Below are positions 25,041-32,781 of a DNA stretch of 32,781 nt, piece after piece; within the stretch, counting starts at the first letter, position 1, and each line of letters starts with the position of its first letter. The notes beneath the pieces were generated by a model, which searched no databases, was not told the origin of the DNA, and saw only the letters and a list, made by a program, of their open reading frames with translations. Made by a program: the position numbers and the translations under genes. Source of the stretch: Candidatus Muiribacteriota bacterium (GTDB lineage: Bacteria > Muiribacteriota > DAOVTB01); the NCBI GenBank assembly GCA_030633305.1, contig DAOVTB010000023.1, positions 1 through 32,781 on the forward strand. Direction: 5' to 3'.

Positions 25041-25508
25041 ATGATAAATCTTAAGAAAATCATGGTACCATTTGATGGATCTGTAAACAGTCTTCTTGCT
25101 GTGAAATATGCTGCTTCTTTTACAATGGAATATGGATCAGAGCTGCATATAGTTCATGTTGTTGAGACATCCAATTTTGAATCAATGGATATGAAATTAA
25201 GTGATCCGTTAAAGGTAAAAGAAAAAATGACTCGAATATATCATGAACCAATGGAGCAGAAATTGACAGAAACTTTTGGAAATCTTCTCAAAGAGCTTGA
25301 TTATAAACTTGAAGTTGTTCCAGGGCAGATTGTGGCTAGTTTACTTAAATATGGAGATGATTTTGATATAGATTTACTTATTATGGGATCGCATGGTGAA
25401 AAAGGTTTTAAACCAGCTTGGGTTGGTAGTGTGAGCTATGAAATGGTAAAAAAAGCCAGATGTCCGGTTTTGACAGTGCATAATAAAGAAAAAGATTTTG
25501 TGATTTAA
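25041..25508 (+). CDS. Universal stress protein (UspA family)
   Basis: The start at 25041 is chosen because AAAGGAG lies at 25025-25031 and the protein then opens with the family's first strand, KKIMVPFDGSVNS; an in-frame ATG at 24966 would add 25 unrelated residues. The protein is 155 residues, a normal single-domain size. The C-terminal MGSHGEKGFKPAWVGSVS fits the ATP-binding G-2x-G-9x-G(S/T) motif, followed by the usual CPVLTVH strand. UspA-type proteins bind ATP and help cells cope with starvation or other stress. It is cytoplasmic, upstream of the HEAT/TPR/CheW genes in the same direction, 97 bases away. Confidence 0.92.
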   Translation: MINLKKIMVPFDGSVNSLLAVKYAASFTMEYGSELHIVHVVETSNFESMDMKLSDPLKVKEKMTRIYHEPMEQKLTETFGNLLKELDYKLEVVPGQIVASLLKYGDDFDIDLLIMGSHGEKGFKPAWVGSVSYEMVKKARCPVLTVHNKEKDFVI

Positions 25509-25512
25509 ATGT

Positions 25513-25572
25513 ATGGACACATGTGACATTAGGAAAGGCTGTGAAACCTGCCCTGGAAAACGTCTTAAATAA
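25513..25572 (+). CDS. Possible tiny Cys-rich ORF
   Basis: An ATG-initiated frame of 19 codons encodes MDTCDIRKGCETCPGKRLK, with Cys4, Cys10 and Cys13. It begins five bases after the stop of the UspA-like gene, but no ribosome site is visible, so it may be chance. If real, it could be a small metal-binding peptide. Confidence 0.2.
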   Translation: MDTCDIRKGCETCPGKRLK

Positions 25573-25605
25573 ATTATCCTGTAATATTATAGGAATGGAG
25601 AGGAC

Positions 25606-27606
25606 ATGGGAAACAGATTAGAAGAAATTGGTGATAGATTACAATCTCCAGATCCATATATTAGGGAATTAGCTATTAAAGAACTTACAAGTGCAGATTC
25701 TCATGAAGCTATTTTACTACTTTTGGGAAAACTTGAGGATGATGAATGGCGTATAAGAAAACTTGCAAGCAAGTTGATTGTGGATAAGGGTAAAATCACC
25801 ATTCCTGTACTTAAAGAGAAATTGAAATATAATAATAATGATGATTTTGTATACTGGAGTTGCCAGATACTGTCAGAGTTTGGTATTCCTTCTGTACCAC
25901 TACTTACGCATTTTCTTAAATCTGATAAAAATGAACATAAATATTATGCTGTAATGGCTTTGAATAATATTGATGATAAGAAGATTATTGATATTCTTAT
26001 CAACTGTCTTAGCGATTCTTATTGGCTGGTCAGAAAGGAAGCCGCAGAAGGTCTTGAAAAATTTGGAAATTTTGCAATCAGTAAATTGAAAAATTATGTC
26101 AGTTCTGGTAATAAAGACCTTCGATATTGGACCATAAAGCTGATTGGAAAAATCTTAAAAGAAAGCGCTGTAGATATTCTCATAAAAGCGATGAATCATA
26201 AAGACAAGGAAATGAGATATCATACTGTAATAGCTCTTGGAGAGGCTAATAATGAAAAAGCAATTCCAATTTTAATAAAAGCTCTTTCTGATTCTTCATG
26301 GCTGGTTAGAAAACAGGCTGCAGAGTGTATTGTTGATTATGACGAACTCGCAGTTAAATATCTGCAGGAAGCTTTTAAAAAAGGCAATGCAGATGTAAAA
26401 TACTGGACAATAAAACTATTTGGAAAGATTCTTAAAGATTCGGGTGTTGAGTATTTAAATAAGATACTTACTGAATCATCTGAAACAGACATGAGATATT
26501 ATGCAATAACTGCTTTGGGCGAAGTAAGAACCAGCAAAGCAATCATTACCTTGATTGATGCTCTGAAAGATGAATCCTGGACATTACGTCGTCATATAGC
26601 AAATGTTTTAAAAAAAATGGGAGCTATTGTTATCCCGGTTATCAAGAAATTTATCTATAAGGAACACAAGGATGAGGATATTCTTTACTGGAGTTCCAAT
26701 GTTCTTTCAGAACTTGGTGTTGAATCAATTGATTCACTAGAACAGATAATGAAATATGATAATAAAAATGTGAAATTGAATGCTATAAATGCTTTTGGAG
26801 ATATATTGAGTACATATATTGAGAATGAAGATGTTGTTTATCGAATTGCGGATATATTAATTGAGGAGCTTACTGATAAATACTGGATTATAAGGAAAAG
26901 CACATATGGAATACTCAAAAGTTGTATTTCTGCCATTGCACCGCAATTATTAACACATATGGGACAGGGTGAGCCTGATCTTGATTTCTGGGGAAATAAA
27001 CTTCTAAATAATAGCGGTAAAAAAAGTATTGAAAAACTGGTTAAGATTCTATCGAAATCAGATGAGAGGGAAAATTATTTAAAGACAATTAGAACTGTCG
27101 AAAATTATACCGTAATTACAGCGTTGATGGAAATGATAGAAAATGGTGATAAAGAACTGGTATTTGGAATTTTTGAATTTCTGAAAAAGAGTCGTGGTGA
27201 AGGACTAGAACATATAAAGAATTTAAACTCAAAGTTTTCAGGAAAAACAAAAGAATGGGGAACAAAGATTCTGCGAGAAATAACAATGGAGATGCAAACT
27301 GATCTTCAAAATATTACTCTTTATCAGAATGCTGAAACTGATGATATTTTTGAATTTTTCCTGAATGAACCAATCAATCTACTCATGGGAATGCAACAAC
27401 ACAAGGTGATTTCAATTATTACACAGCTGATGAATATTCGTAGTGGTTTTATTCATTCATATATCAGTGAGTTTGAATTGGAACCAGTTATAAAGGCAGT
27501 TAAGGATTGGATCAAAGTTAAAAATAAAAACATTATTCTAAACCGTATGGACTGGCTTAGAAAAAAAGCAAAATACTACATGATTTATAAAGATGTTGGG
27601 GAATGA
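25606..27606 (+). CDS. HEAT-repeat protein
   Basis: This 666-residue protein is built almost entirely from HEAT repeats of about 31 residues (SWLVRKxAAE, MRYxxxxALGE and YWTIKLxGKIL helices). Three repeats form a higher-order unit of 92-93 residues that recurs four times, beginning near residues 111, 203, 296 and 389. There is no signal peptide, membrane segment or catalytic motif; the last 150 residues diverge but remain helical. Such alpha solenoids act as protein-binding scaffolds, and phycobilin-lyase-type HEAT proteins belong to the same broad class. GGAGAGG precedes the ATG. The next gene (TPR) starts 26 bases after its stop, so they are probably co-transcribed, and the context points to a cytoplasmic signalling scaffold. 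Confidence 0.85.
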   Translation: MGNRLEEIGDRLQSPDPYIRELAIKELTSADSHEAILLLLGKLEDDEWRIRKLASKLIVDKGKITIPVLKEKLKYNNNDDFVYWSCQILSEFGIPSVPLLTHFLKSDKNEHKYYAVMALNNIDDKKIIDILINCLSDSYWLVRKEAAEGLEKFGNFAISKLKNYVSSGNKDLRYWTIKLIGKILKESAVDILIKAMNHKDKEMRYHTVIALGEANNEKAIPILIKALSDSSWLVRKQAAECIVDYDELAVKYLQEAFKKGNADVKYWTIKLFGKILKDSGVEYLNKILTESSETDMRYYAITALGEVRTSKAIITLIDALKDESWTLRRHIANVLKKMGAIVIPVIKKFIYKEHKDEDILYWSSNVLSELGVESIDSLEQIMKYDNKNVKLNAINAFGDILSTYIENEDVVYRIADILIEELTDKYWIIRKSTYGILKSCISAIAPQLLTHMGQGEPDLDFWGNKLLNNSGKKSIEKLVKILSKSDERENYLKTIRTVENYTVITALMEMIENGDKELVFGIFEFLKKSRGEGLEHIKNLNSKFSGKTKEWGTKILREITMEMQTDLQNITLYQNAETDDIFEFFLNEPINLLMGMQQHKVISIITQLMNIRSGFIHSYISEFELEPVIKAVKDWIKVKNKNIILNRMDWLRKKAKYYMIYKDVGE

Positions 27607-27632
27607 TATCCTAAGAGGGAGTTTGTATTTAG

Positions 27633-29534
27633 ATGAAGACTTTATTTGAAAAAGGGACACATTATCTTAGTCTTGGTGAATATGATCAAGCAATAGATGT
27701 TTTTGAATTTCTTGTTGAGCAAAAACCTGATATTCCAGAAATTACTTATAATCTTGGTCTGGCATATATGAAAAAAGGTTTTTTTGATAAAGCGCTTGCG
27801 AAGTTTAAAAAGATTTGTGAAGAATTCCCTGATGATATATATTCTTTGAATAATCTTGGCCTTTGTTTCAGGAACAAAGGTAATATGAATGAAGCGATTG
27901 AGACTTTCCAAAGAGCTGTAGAGATAGGTGAGCGTGATTTATATGCAAATTATAATCTGGGTGTCACATATTATTTGAACAAGAATAATCAAAAAGCTAT
28001 TCAGTATTTAAAAAAAGCAATAGAGATAGATGAAAAAGATGTCTATTCATGGACAAGCCTTGGCTTTGTACATGTTGATGATAATGATTACGAGGAAGCG
28101 ATAAAAGCTTTTCAAATGGCGCTCATAATAAAACCCTATGATATTTATGCTCTCAATAATTTGGGTTTGCTTCACTTTAGATTGAATAATCTTGAATTAT
28201 CTAAAAAACAGTTTATTAAGGCATTAGGAGTAAAAGGGGACTGTGAAATCCTACATTCCAATCTTGGTCTTGTTTACAAAGTTGATGGACAATTGGATGA
28301 AGCCCGAGATATGTTTGAAAGAGCAGTTGATATCAGGTTTACATATTCATTTGCACATTATAATTTGTCTGATGTACTGAGACAGGAAGGAAATTTGGAT
28401 CGAGCTATTATTCATGCCAGAGAAGCCGTTGAAAACTCTCCAGAAGATATATATTCACTGAACTTAATGGCTTTTTTATTCAGAATAAAAGGTTTGGATG
28501 ATGAGGCGCAACAGACCCTTGAATACATCCTTGAAGAACTGGATCCTTCAGATCCTTATGCTTTGGTTAATCTCGCAAAGGTCCATGAGAAAAAAGGTGA
28601 TCTGGATACCGCAATGAAATATTATCAGCAAAGCGTTGAGAAAAATCCAGAAGATTTATATTCGCTTAATAACTATGGAAGAGTTTTATATTGGAAAAAA
28701 GAAATAGATAAAGCTATTGAAGTTTTGAATAAAGCAGTAATCATTTCTGATAATGATTCTTTTCTTCATTACAATCTTGGGAATATCTATGCAGATTTGA
28801 GTGATGTTGAAAAAGCTCGATATCATCTGAAAAAATGTCTTGAGATTGATCCAAAAGATGTCTATGCACTGAATTCATTGGCACTCCTTGAAAAGGAACA
28901 GAACGACTATGAATTAAGTTGCAAGTTACTTGAAAAGGCTGTAGCTCTGGATCCGAGGGATGTATATACTCGGAATATTCTTGCTGTAACCTATAAGCAT
29001 CTTGGGAAAATTGATTTAGCTATCAAGCAGATCGGGATTGCAATAGAATTGGAAGAACATGAAAAAAAACCATGTCTTTTGAATAATCTTGCAAGTCTTT
29101 ATCTTGATGAAAATAGGGAACAAGAAGGAATTGAAATTTTAAAAAGAATAAATGAAGAATATCCAGAATATTCTTTTGCATACTATACTTTGGGGAATCA
29201 CTATTTCAAGTTGAAGAAACTTGATTCAGCTCGTGAGTATTTTGAGGAAGCTCTAAAAAAAGATGTTGAAGATGTCTTTTGTTATAATAAACTGGCTGTC
29301 ATAGCTACGATGTCGGATAATGATACAAAGGCTTTGGATTATCTAAAAAAAGGTCTTGAACTTCACTCTCATGATACATATCTCAGAAATAATCTCGGTA
29401 TGCTATATATGAAAATGGGTAAACAGAAGGATGCAGAAAATGAGTTTGAAAAGACTATTGAAATTGCAACTGAAGAAAACGATGTTATTTTTGCCCGTAC
29501 AAAGATCAAGGAATTAAAAGCGAAATCATTTTAA
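27633..29534 (+). CDS. TPR-repeat scaffold protein
   Basis: This 633-residue protein consists of about 18 consecutive TPR units of 34 residues, nearly from end to end. A recurring unit start, (E/K)DxYxLNxLG, and the A-x3-F/L-x2-A positions are clear. No signal peptide or membrane segment is seen, so it should be cytoplasmic. The extended superhelix probably binds one or more partner proteins. AGAGGGAG precedes the ATG. Its stop overlaps the cheW start by one base (TAATG), which implies tight translational coupling and suggests that CheW or a receptor-kinase complex is the partner. Confidence 0.9.
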   Translation: MKTLFEKGTHYLSLGEYDQAIDVFEFLVEQKPDIPEITYNLGLAYMKKGFFDKALAKFKKICEEFPDDIYSLNNLGLCFRNKGNMNEAIETFQRAVEIGERDLYANYNLGVTYYLNKNNQKAIQYLKKAIEIDEKDVYSWTSLGFVHVDDNDYEEAIKAFQMALIIKPYDIYALNNLGLLHFRLNNLELSKKQFIKALGVKGDCEILHSNLGLVYKVDGQLDEARDMFERAVDIRFTYSFAHYNLSDVLRQEGNLDRAIIHAREAVENSPEDIYSLNLMAFLFRIKGLDDEAQQTLEYILEELDPSDPYALVNLAKVHEKKGDLDTAMKYYQQSVEKNPEDLYSLNNYGRVLYWKKEIDKAIEVLNKAVIISDNDSFLHYNLGNIYADLSDVEKARYHLKKCLEIDPKDVYALNSLALLEKEQNDYELSCKLLEKAVALDPRDVYTRNILAVTYKHLGKIDLAIKQIGIAIELEEHEKKPCLLNNLASLYLDENREQEGIEILKRINEEYPEYSFAYYTLGNHYFKLKKLDSAREYFEEALKKDVEDVFCYNKLAVIATMSDNDTKALDYLKKGLELHSHDTYLRNNLGMLYMKMGKQKDAENEFEKTIEIATEENDVIFARTKIKELKAKSF

Positions 29535-29995
29535 TGGATAAAGATGAAAAACAGTTTATTCGATTTTATTTAAATGGCGAAGCCTGCGCAGTTAGCATTG
29601 ACCTCGTTTATAAAATAATTCATTTCGGGAATATTACTGATGTTCCATATACCCCTGATTTTATTCTAGGTATTACGAATCTCCGTGGAGATATTCTTGC
29701 AGTAATGGATTTAAAGACGTTTCTTGGAATGCCCAATATTAAATCCAGTGTGACTGCTGAAAAAGATAGATCGATAATCATTACGAATTATCTTGGAAAG
29801 CTGCTGGGACTGGTTGTTGACAAAGTGCTTGGCGTAATCTCGTTTCAACACTCTGAAATAAAACCCACACCACAGACTATTACCACTGAACTGGCAAAGT
29901 ATGTTAATGGTGTTGCGGGCTCGGGTGATTCTTTTACTGTTTTAATCGATTTTGAAAGTATAATCACAAGTAATCGATTTGAGCCGTTTTCATAA
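29534..29995 (+). CDS. cheW: CheW-like chemotaxis coupling protein
   Basis: This 153-residue single-domain protein is CheW-like: FIRFYLNGEACAVSI at the start, the hallmark FILGITNLRGDILAVMDL (43-60), then IIITNYLGKLLGLVVDKV and a final FTVLIDFESII strand. CheW links chemoreceptors to the histidine kinase CheA. No cheA, receptor or cheY gene lies in the window. Its start overlaps the TPR gene stop by one base, and it is probably expressed with the HEAT and TPR genes. Whether it serves flagellar motility, type IV pili or another output cannot be told here. Confidence 0.9.
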   Translation: MDKDEKQFIRFYLNGEACAVSIDLVYKIIHFGNITDVPYTPDFILGITNLRGDILAVMDLKTFLGMPNIKSSVTAEKDRSIIITNYLGKLLGLVVDKVLGVISFQHSEIKPTPQTITTELAKYVNGVAGSGDSFTVLIDFESIITSNRFEPFS

Positions 29996-30025
29996 CTCTC
30001 AGTAAAGACCAAAAAATAGAAAATA

Positions 30026-30056
30026 TTGACTATCTCTTTCTGTATAGTAATATGAT
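30026..30056 (+). promoter_or_regulatory. Possible promoter ahead of the TPR/barrel gene
   Basis: TTGACT (30026-30031) and TATGAT (30051-30056) are separated by 19 bases, in the 142-base gap after cheW. The spacing is long and the DNA is AT-rich, so this is weak; read-through from cheW is equally possible. Confidence 0.25.
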
Positions 30057-30137
30057 ATATCCCTATCAAAACAGTATGTTATACATATGATTATAAATAT
30101 GTTGACAAAATGACAAGTGGGGAATATTCTGTAATTT

Positions 30138-32621
30138 ATGGAAATTAAATCTAAAACATATATTAATAATAATAAAATCAAATTATATGTCATATACGTA
30201 ATTTTTCTCTGTTTTTTCTGTGGGTCGTTGTGGTCTGCGGTTTCTGTAGCAGATGTCTCTATATATAAAGAATCACATCAATATTATCTTAGAAGCGAAT
30301 CTAAATATGCTTTAATTCAGTATGTGCTGCCACGCAATAATCCTGCCGCAAGTGAGAATGAAAAAGGAATTAATTTTGCTCGACTGCGTATGTATAAAAG
30401 AGCATTGGATGCTTTTGAAAAAGCTCTTAAATTTAATAGATTTGACTATAAAGTCTTGAATAATATAGGGACTATCTATATTAAACTTGATCAATATGAC
30501 AAATCGGAAAAAAGTTTTGATCTTGCCATGGAACAGATGCGCAATAAAAGCATCATGATGAACAATCGGTCAATACTGCTGGCATTAAATGGAACCTTAA
30601 AGGAAGCAGTTCTTCAATTAAAAAAGGCTGTAATACTCAGTCATGATCCCAAATTGGTAGAAAATAATATTCGATTAATAAAAAAGCAGATAAAAAAAAT
30701 GGATTCTGAATCAGCCGAAGAGACAACGAATGATGAAGAATCAAATGAAACAGAATCAGAAGATGCCATTGAAGGCGAGGAAAGTGATTCTGCTGAAGAA
30801 ATAACAGATGATGACGAATTAGATAACACAGGATCAGAAGAAGAGGTAGACAGCGAAGAAAGTGGTTCTGATGAAGAAATAACAGACGGTGAAGAGTCAA
30901 GTTATGTAGAATCAGAAGATGTAGTTGAAGGCGAAGAAACTGGTGATGCCGATTCAGAAGTAATAGATGGTGAAGAATCAGGTGATGCTGATTCAGAAGA
31001 AGCTGTAGAAGGTGAAGAAACTGGTGAAGCTGAGCATGGAGAAGAATTTGTTGAGGTATTCAGTCAGGCTGAAGAGGAAGATTCGGCTGATGGCGAAGAA
31101 CCCAGTGAAGTTATTCATACATTAAGTACTGAACTTAGCAGTCTGATTGAAAATTACAATATTAACGGAAATGAAGAAGAATCTTCACAAAAAGATGAGT
31201 TGAAGTTTTCCCAGGATTTGAACATGAATTATAATGTTGAATATCCAAAAGGTCAAAGACTTGAAAGTAATCTTACAACCAGGTATGAAAATTATAGTGA
31301 AGAATCAAAAATTGATATTACTACTTTTAATATTAAGGCGTCTAAAGGTAGGAATACGTTTACTATATGGGATATTTATCCCAGACTTTCTGATTTTACC
31401 CTTGATACATCACTTCAGGGAATCCTGTATGAACATATCTCTCCCGGACATGACATAATAATTACTGGCGGAAGAAACCAGAGGAATATTGATGAAAGTC
31501 AATATGGGCGTTATACATATGGTGGAAGATACGTAAGGAAATTTAACAGGAAATTCAGATTTGGTGGAAATGTAGTTGATGTTGAAGATAAAATAAGTTC
31601 AATTTTATCTACTGAATCGGTTGTTCCAATTGAAAACAGTCTTAGAAGTGTTGACTTTCGCTGGCGACCAGATGTTAACTGGCGCGTTGATACTGAATAT
31701 GCCTGGAGCAGTTATGATATGGATACAAAGGATCTTGAGTCTGGTGTCAAAGGAACTGCATTAAAGACGGATGTTAGATATCAGAAAAAGAAGTTTCTGG
31801 GAAGATATAGTTATGCCAGAATTGGTCCGGAATTTCATACTGAATACGGAAGTGCGATTGCTGACAGGATTATCCATGAATCAAGGATGATGTATACTTT
31901 CAGCCCAAAACTTGATATTTCTGGATCGTTTCGCTGGTATAAAAATAATCTTGATAAGGAACTTGCCTTTACTTCACTGGTTCAAAGTCCTGGCGGAGTT
32001 ATAAATATAAAGCCATTTGCAGATAGCGAAAAAGAATTCTGGAATACTATTCAGATGACTTCGTCTTACGATGAAACCAGAAACTGGGATAATCTACATA
32101 CAACGACTACAAATAACAGGAATTTCTCAACAGATTTTAATCAAAGTTACAAGCTGTTCAGATGGAATTCCAGATATGAACATCAGGAATCGGTAGATCA
32201 TAATACACCTGAAAATAATGAAAAAGTTATTATTTGGAATCATGGAATAAACTTTGATAAAACAATACAAAAACTTAATATTTCACTTGGAACTTCATAT
32301 GTTAATGAAGAAAATTCACCAAATCTAAATTATACCAGAACTGTTATTAACAGGACTGTGGATATGGATTTGAATCTTGGTTATACGATTGATGATCGAA
32401 AGAGTGCACGATTTAATTTAAACAAAAATGATTATGACAGTGGAATTATTGGTGAAGATCTTACAACTTTTAAATACAGTCTTGAATACAATCATGCAAG
32501 CAGCGATGATATTGCGAGTTATAGTCTGATTTTCAGGATCACAGATTATAATTATGAAACGGTTGCAAAAGATTATGAAGAACATTATCTGGGTGTTGGT
32601 TTGAATATGAGATTTGAATAA
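30138..32621 (+). CDS. TPR - acidic linker - outer-membrane beta-barrel protein
   Basis: This 827-residue protein has a signal peptide (hydrophobic core about 17-33), two to three TPR units (about 76-170), a highly acidic low-complexity stretch (189-324) with imperfect repeats such as EGEETGDADSE, and a C-terminal region of about 490 residues. That last part has alternating polar and hydrophobic residues, many aromatic girdle positions and a terminal strand LGVGLNMRFE ending Phe-Glu, typical of outer-membrane barrels. The predicted layout is periplasmic TPR, flexible acidic arm and barrel. GGGGA lies 14 bases before the ATG, farther than usual, but no better start precedes the signal. It follows cheW in the same direction; a functional link is suggestive, not proven. 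Confidence 0.75.
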   Translation: MEIKSKTYINNNKIKLYVIYVIFLCFFCGSLWSAVSVADVSIYKESHQYYLRSESKYALIQYVLPRNNPAASENEKGINFARLRMYKRALDAFEKALKFNRFDYKVLNNIGTIYIKLDQYDKSEKSFDLAMEQMRNKSIMMNNRSILLALNGTLKEAVLQLKKAVILSHDPKLVENNIRLIKKQIKKMDSESAEETTNDEESNETESEDAIEGEESDSAEEITDDDELDNTGSEEEVDSEESGSDEEITDGEESSYVESEDVVEGEETGDADSEVIDGEESGDADSEEAVEGEETGEAEHGEEFVEVFSQAEEEDSADGEEPSEVIHTLSTELSSLIENYNINGNEEESSQKDELKFSQDLNMNYNVEYPKGQRLESNLTTRYENYSEESKIDITTFNIKASKGRNTFTIWDIYPRLSDFTLDTSLQGILYEHISPGHDIIITGGRNQRNIDESQYGRYTYGGRYVRKFNRKFRFGGNVVDVEDKISSILSTESVVPIENSLRSVDFRWRPDVNWRVDTEYAWSSYDMDTKDLESGVKGTALKTDVRYQKKKFLGRYSYARIGPEFHTEYGSAIADRIIHESRMMYTFSPKLDISGSFRWYKNNLDKELAFTSLVQSPGGVINIKPFADSEKEFWNTIQMTSSYDETRNWDNLHTTTTNNRNFSTDFNQSYKLFRWNSRYEHQESVDHNTPENNEKVIIWNHGINFDKTIQKLNISLGTSYVNEENSPNLNYTRTVINRTVDMDLNLGYTIDDRKSARFNLNKNDYDSGIIGEDLTTFKYSLEYNHASSDDIASYSLIFRITDYNYETVAKDYEEHYLGVGLNMRFE

Positions 32622-32653
32622 AAATATTAAGTAAAAATTGAGAGGTATTTTGA

Positions 32654-32781
32654 ATGAAAAAGTATTTAGTTTTATGTTTAGTTTTGTGTGTATTGTTTGG
32701 TTTATCAGGAAATCTGTTTGCAGCCCAAATCGGTAGTATATCTTCTGCACAAAGCATTACTAAAGCTGGTTATTCAGTGAA
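32654..32781 (+). CDS. Secreted protein, 5' part only
   Basis: The gene starts with GAGAGG about 10 bases before the ATG and runs off the window after 42 codons. The first 23 residues (MKKYLVLCLVLCVLFG, then SGNLFAA) form a clear Sec signal peptide, and the mature part begins AQIGSISSAQ. A Cys lies at positions 8 and 12 inside the hydrophobic core, but there is no lipobox. It lies 32 bases after the TPR/barrel gene, in the same direction, and may be co-transcribed. Function cannot be told from this fragment. Confidence 0.75.
   Translation, partial: MKKYLVLCLVLCVLFGLSGNLFAAQIGSISSAQSITKAGYSV

Noticed and set aside
27633-29534. DNA repeats in the TPR gene as a CRISPR-like array
   Set aside because: The periodicity is that of 34-residue protein repeats with drifting sequence; there are no identical direct repeats with unique spacers.

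Overview
The window is AT-rich chromosomal DNA of a Gram-negative-type bacterium. Evidence for an outer membrane is an AsmA/TamB-like envelope protein, a LolC/E-like permease, a periplasmic BON-domain protein and a TPR protein ending in a predicted beta-barrel. A diaminopimelate epimerase implies meso-DAP peptidoglycan and/or lysine synthesis. I cannot name the species. Abundant TPR/HEAT proteins, a pseudopilin with a long ectodomain, radical-SAM genes and many intergenic palindromes are compatible with an uncultured environmental lineage, but that is inference. I found no tRNA, rRNA, CRISPR array, transposase, integrase or phage gene.

Layout. Bases 1-576: the 3' part of a sulfotransferase-like gene. 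Bases 674-1942 (minus): a compact operon crcB (fluoride channel) - DUF190 - single-HKD PLD-like protein. Bases 1988-2551 (minus): a secreted two-BON-domain protein, divergent from malQ (2666-4171, plus). Bases 4371-8081: a 1236-residue AsmA/TamB-like protein with an internal tandem duplication, converging on a minus-strand pair, UbiB/ABC1 kinase-like protein then LolC/E-like permease (10940-8085). Bases 11093-13539: a B12-binding radical SAM gene translationally coupled to a GNAT acetyltransferase gene. Bases 13793-15097: a single-ring HSP100-type AAA+ ATPase, followed by a divergent YchF-like P-loop protein (15266-16339). Bases 16383-21202: a pseudopilin fused to a discoidin-like domain, overlapping by one base with a 1203-residue membrane protein of unknown function; dapF follows. 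Bases 22292-23176: a PrsW-type intramembrane protease. Bases 23415-24896: a secreted protein with a papain-like Cys/His/Asp pattern, behind a near-consensus promoter and ahead of a clear terminator. Bases 25041-25508: a UspA-like protein. Bases 25606-29995: HEAT-repeat, TPR and CheW genes in one run. Bases 30138-32621: a TPR - acidic - beta-barrel outer-membrane protein. Base 32654 to the end: the start of another secreted protein.

The most distinctive parts are the HEAT-TPR-CheW-(TPR/barrel) block, which looks like an unusual chemosensory or scaffold module; the pseudopilin-discoidin plus giant membrane protein pair; and the trimmed HSP100 ATPase next to a YchF paralogue that lacks the usual switch II glycines. 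Almost every gap of 90 bases or more holds either a REP-like palindrome or a short 8-9-base quasi-periodic tract, and parts of these elements are shared in a mosaic way. No gene-free stretch exceeds about 255 bases.
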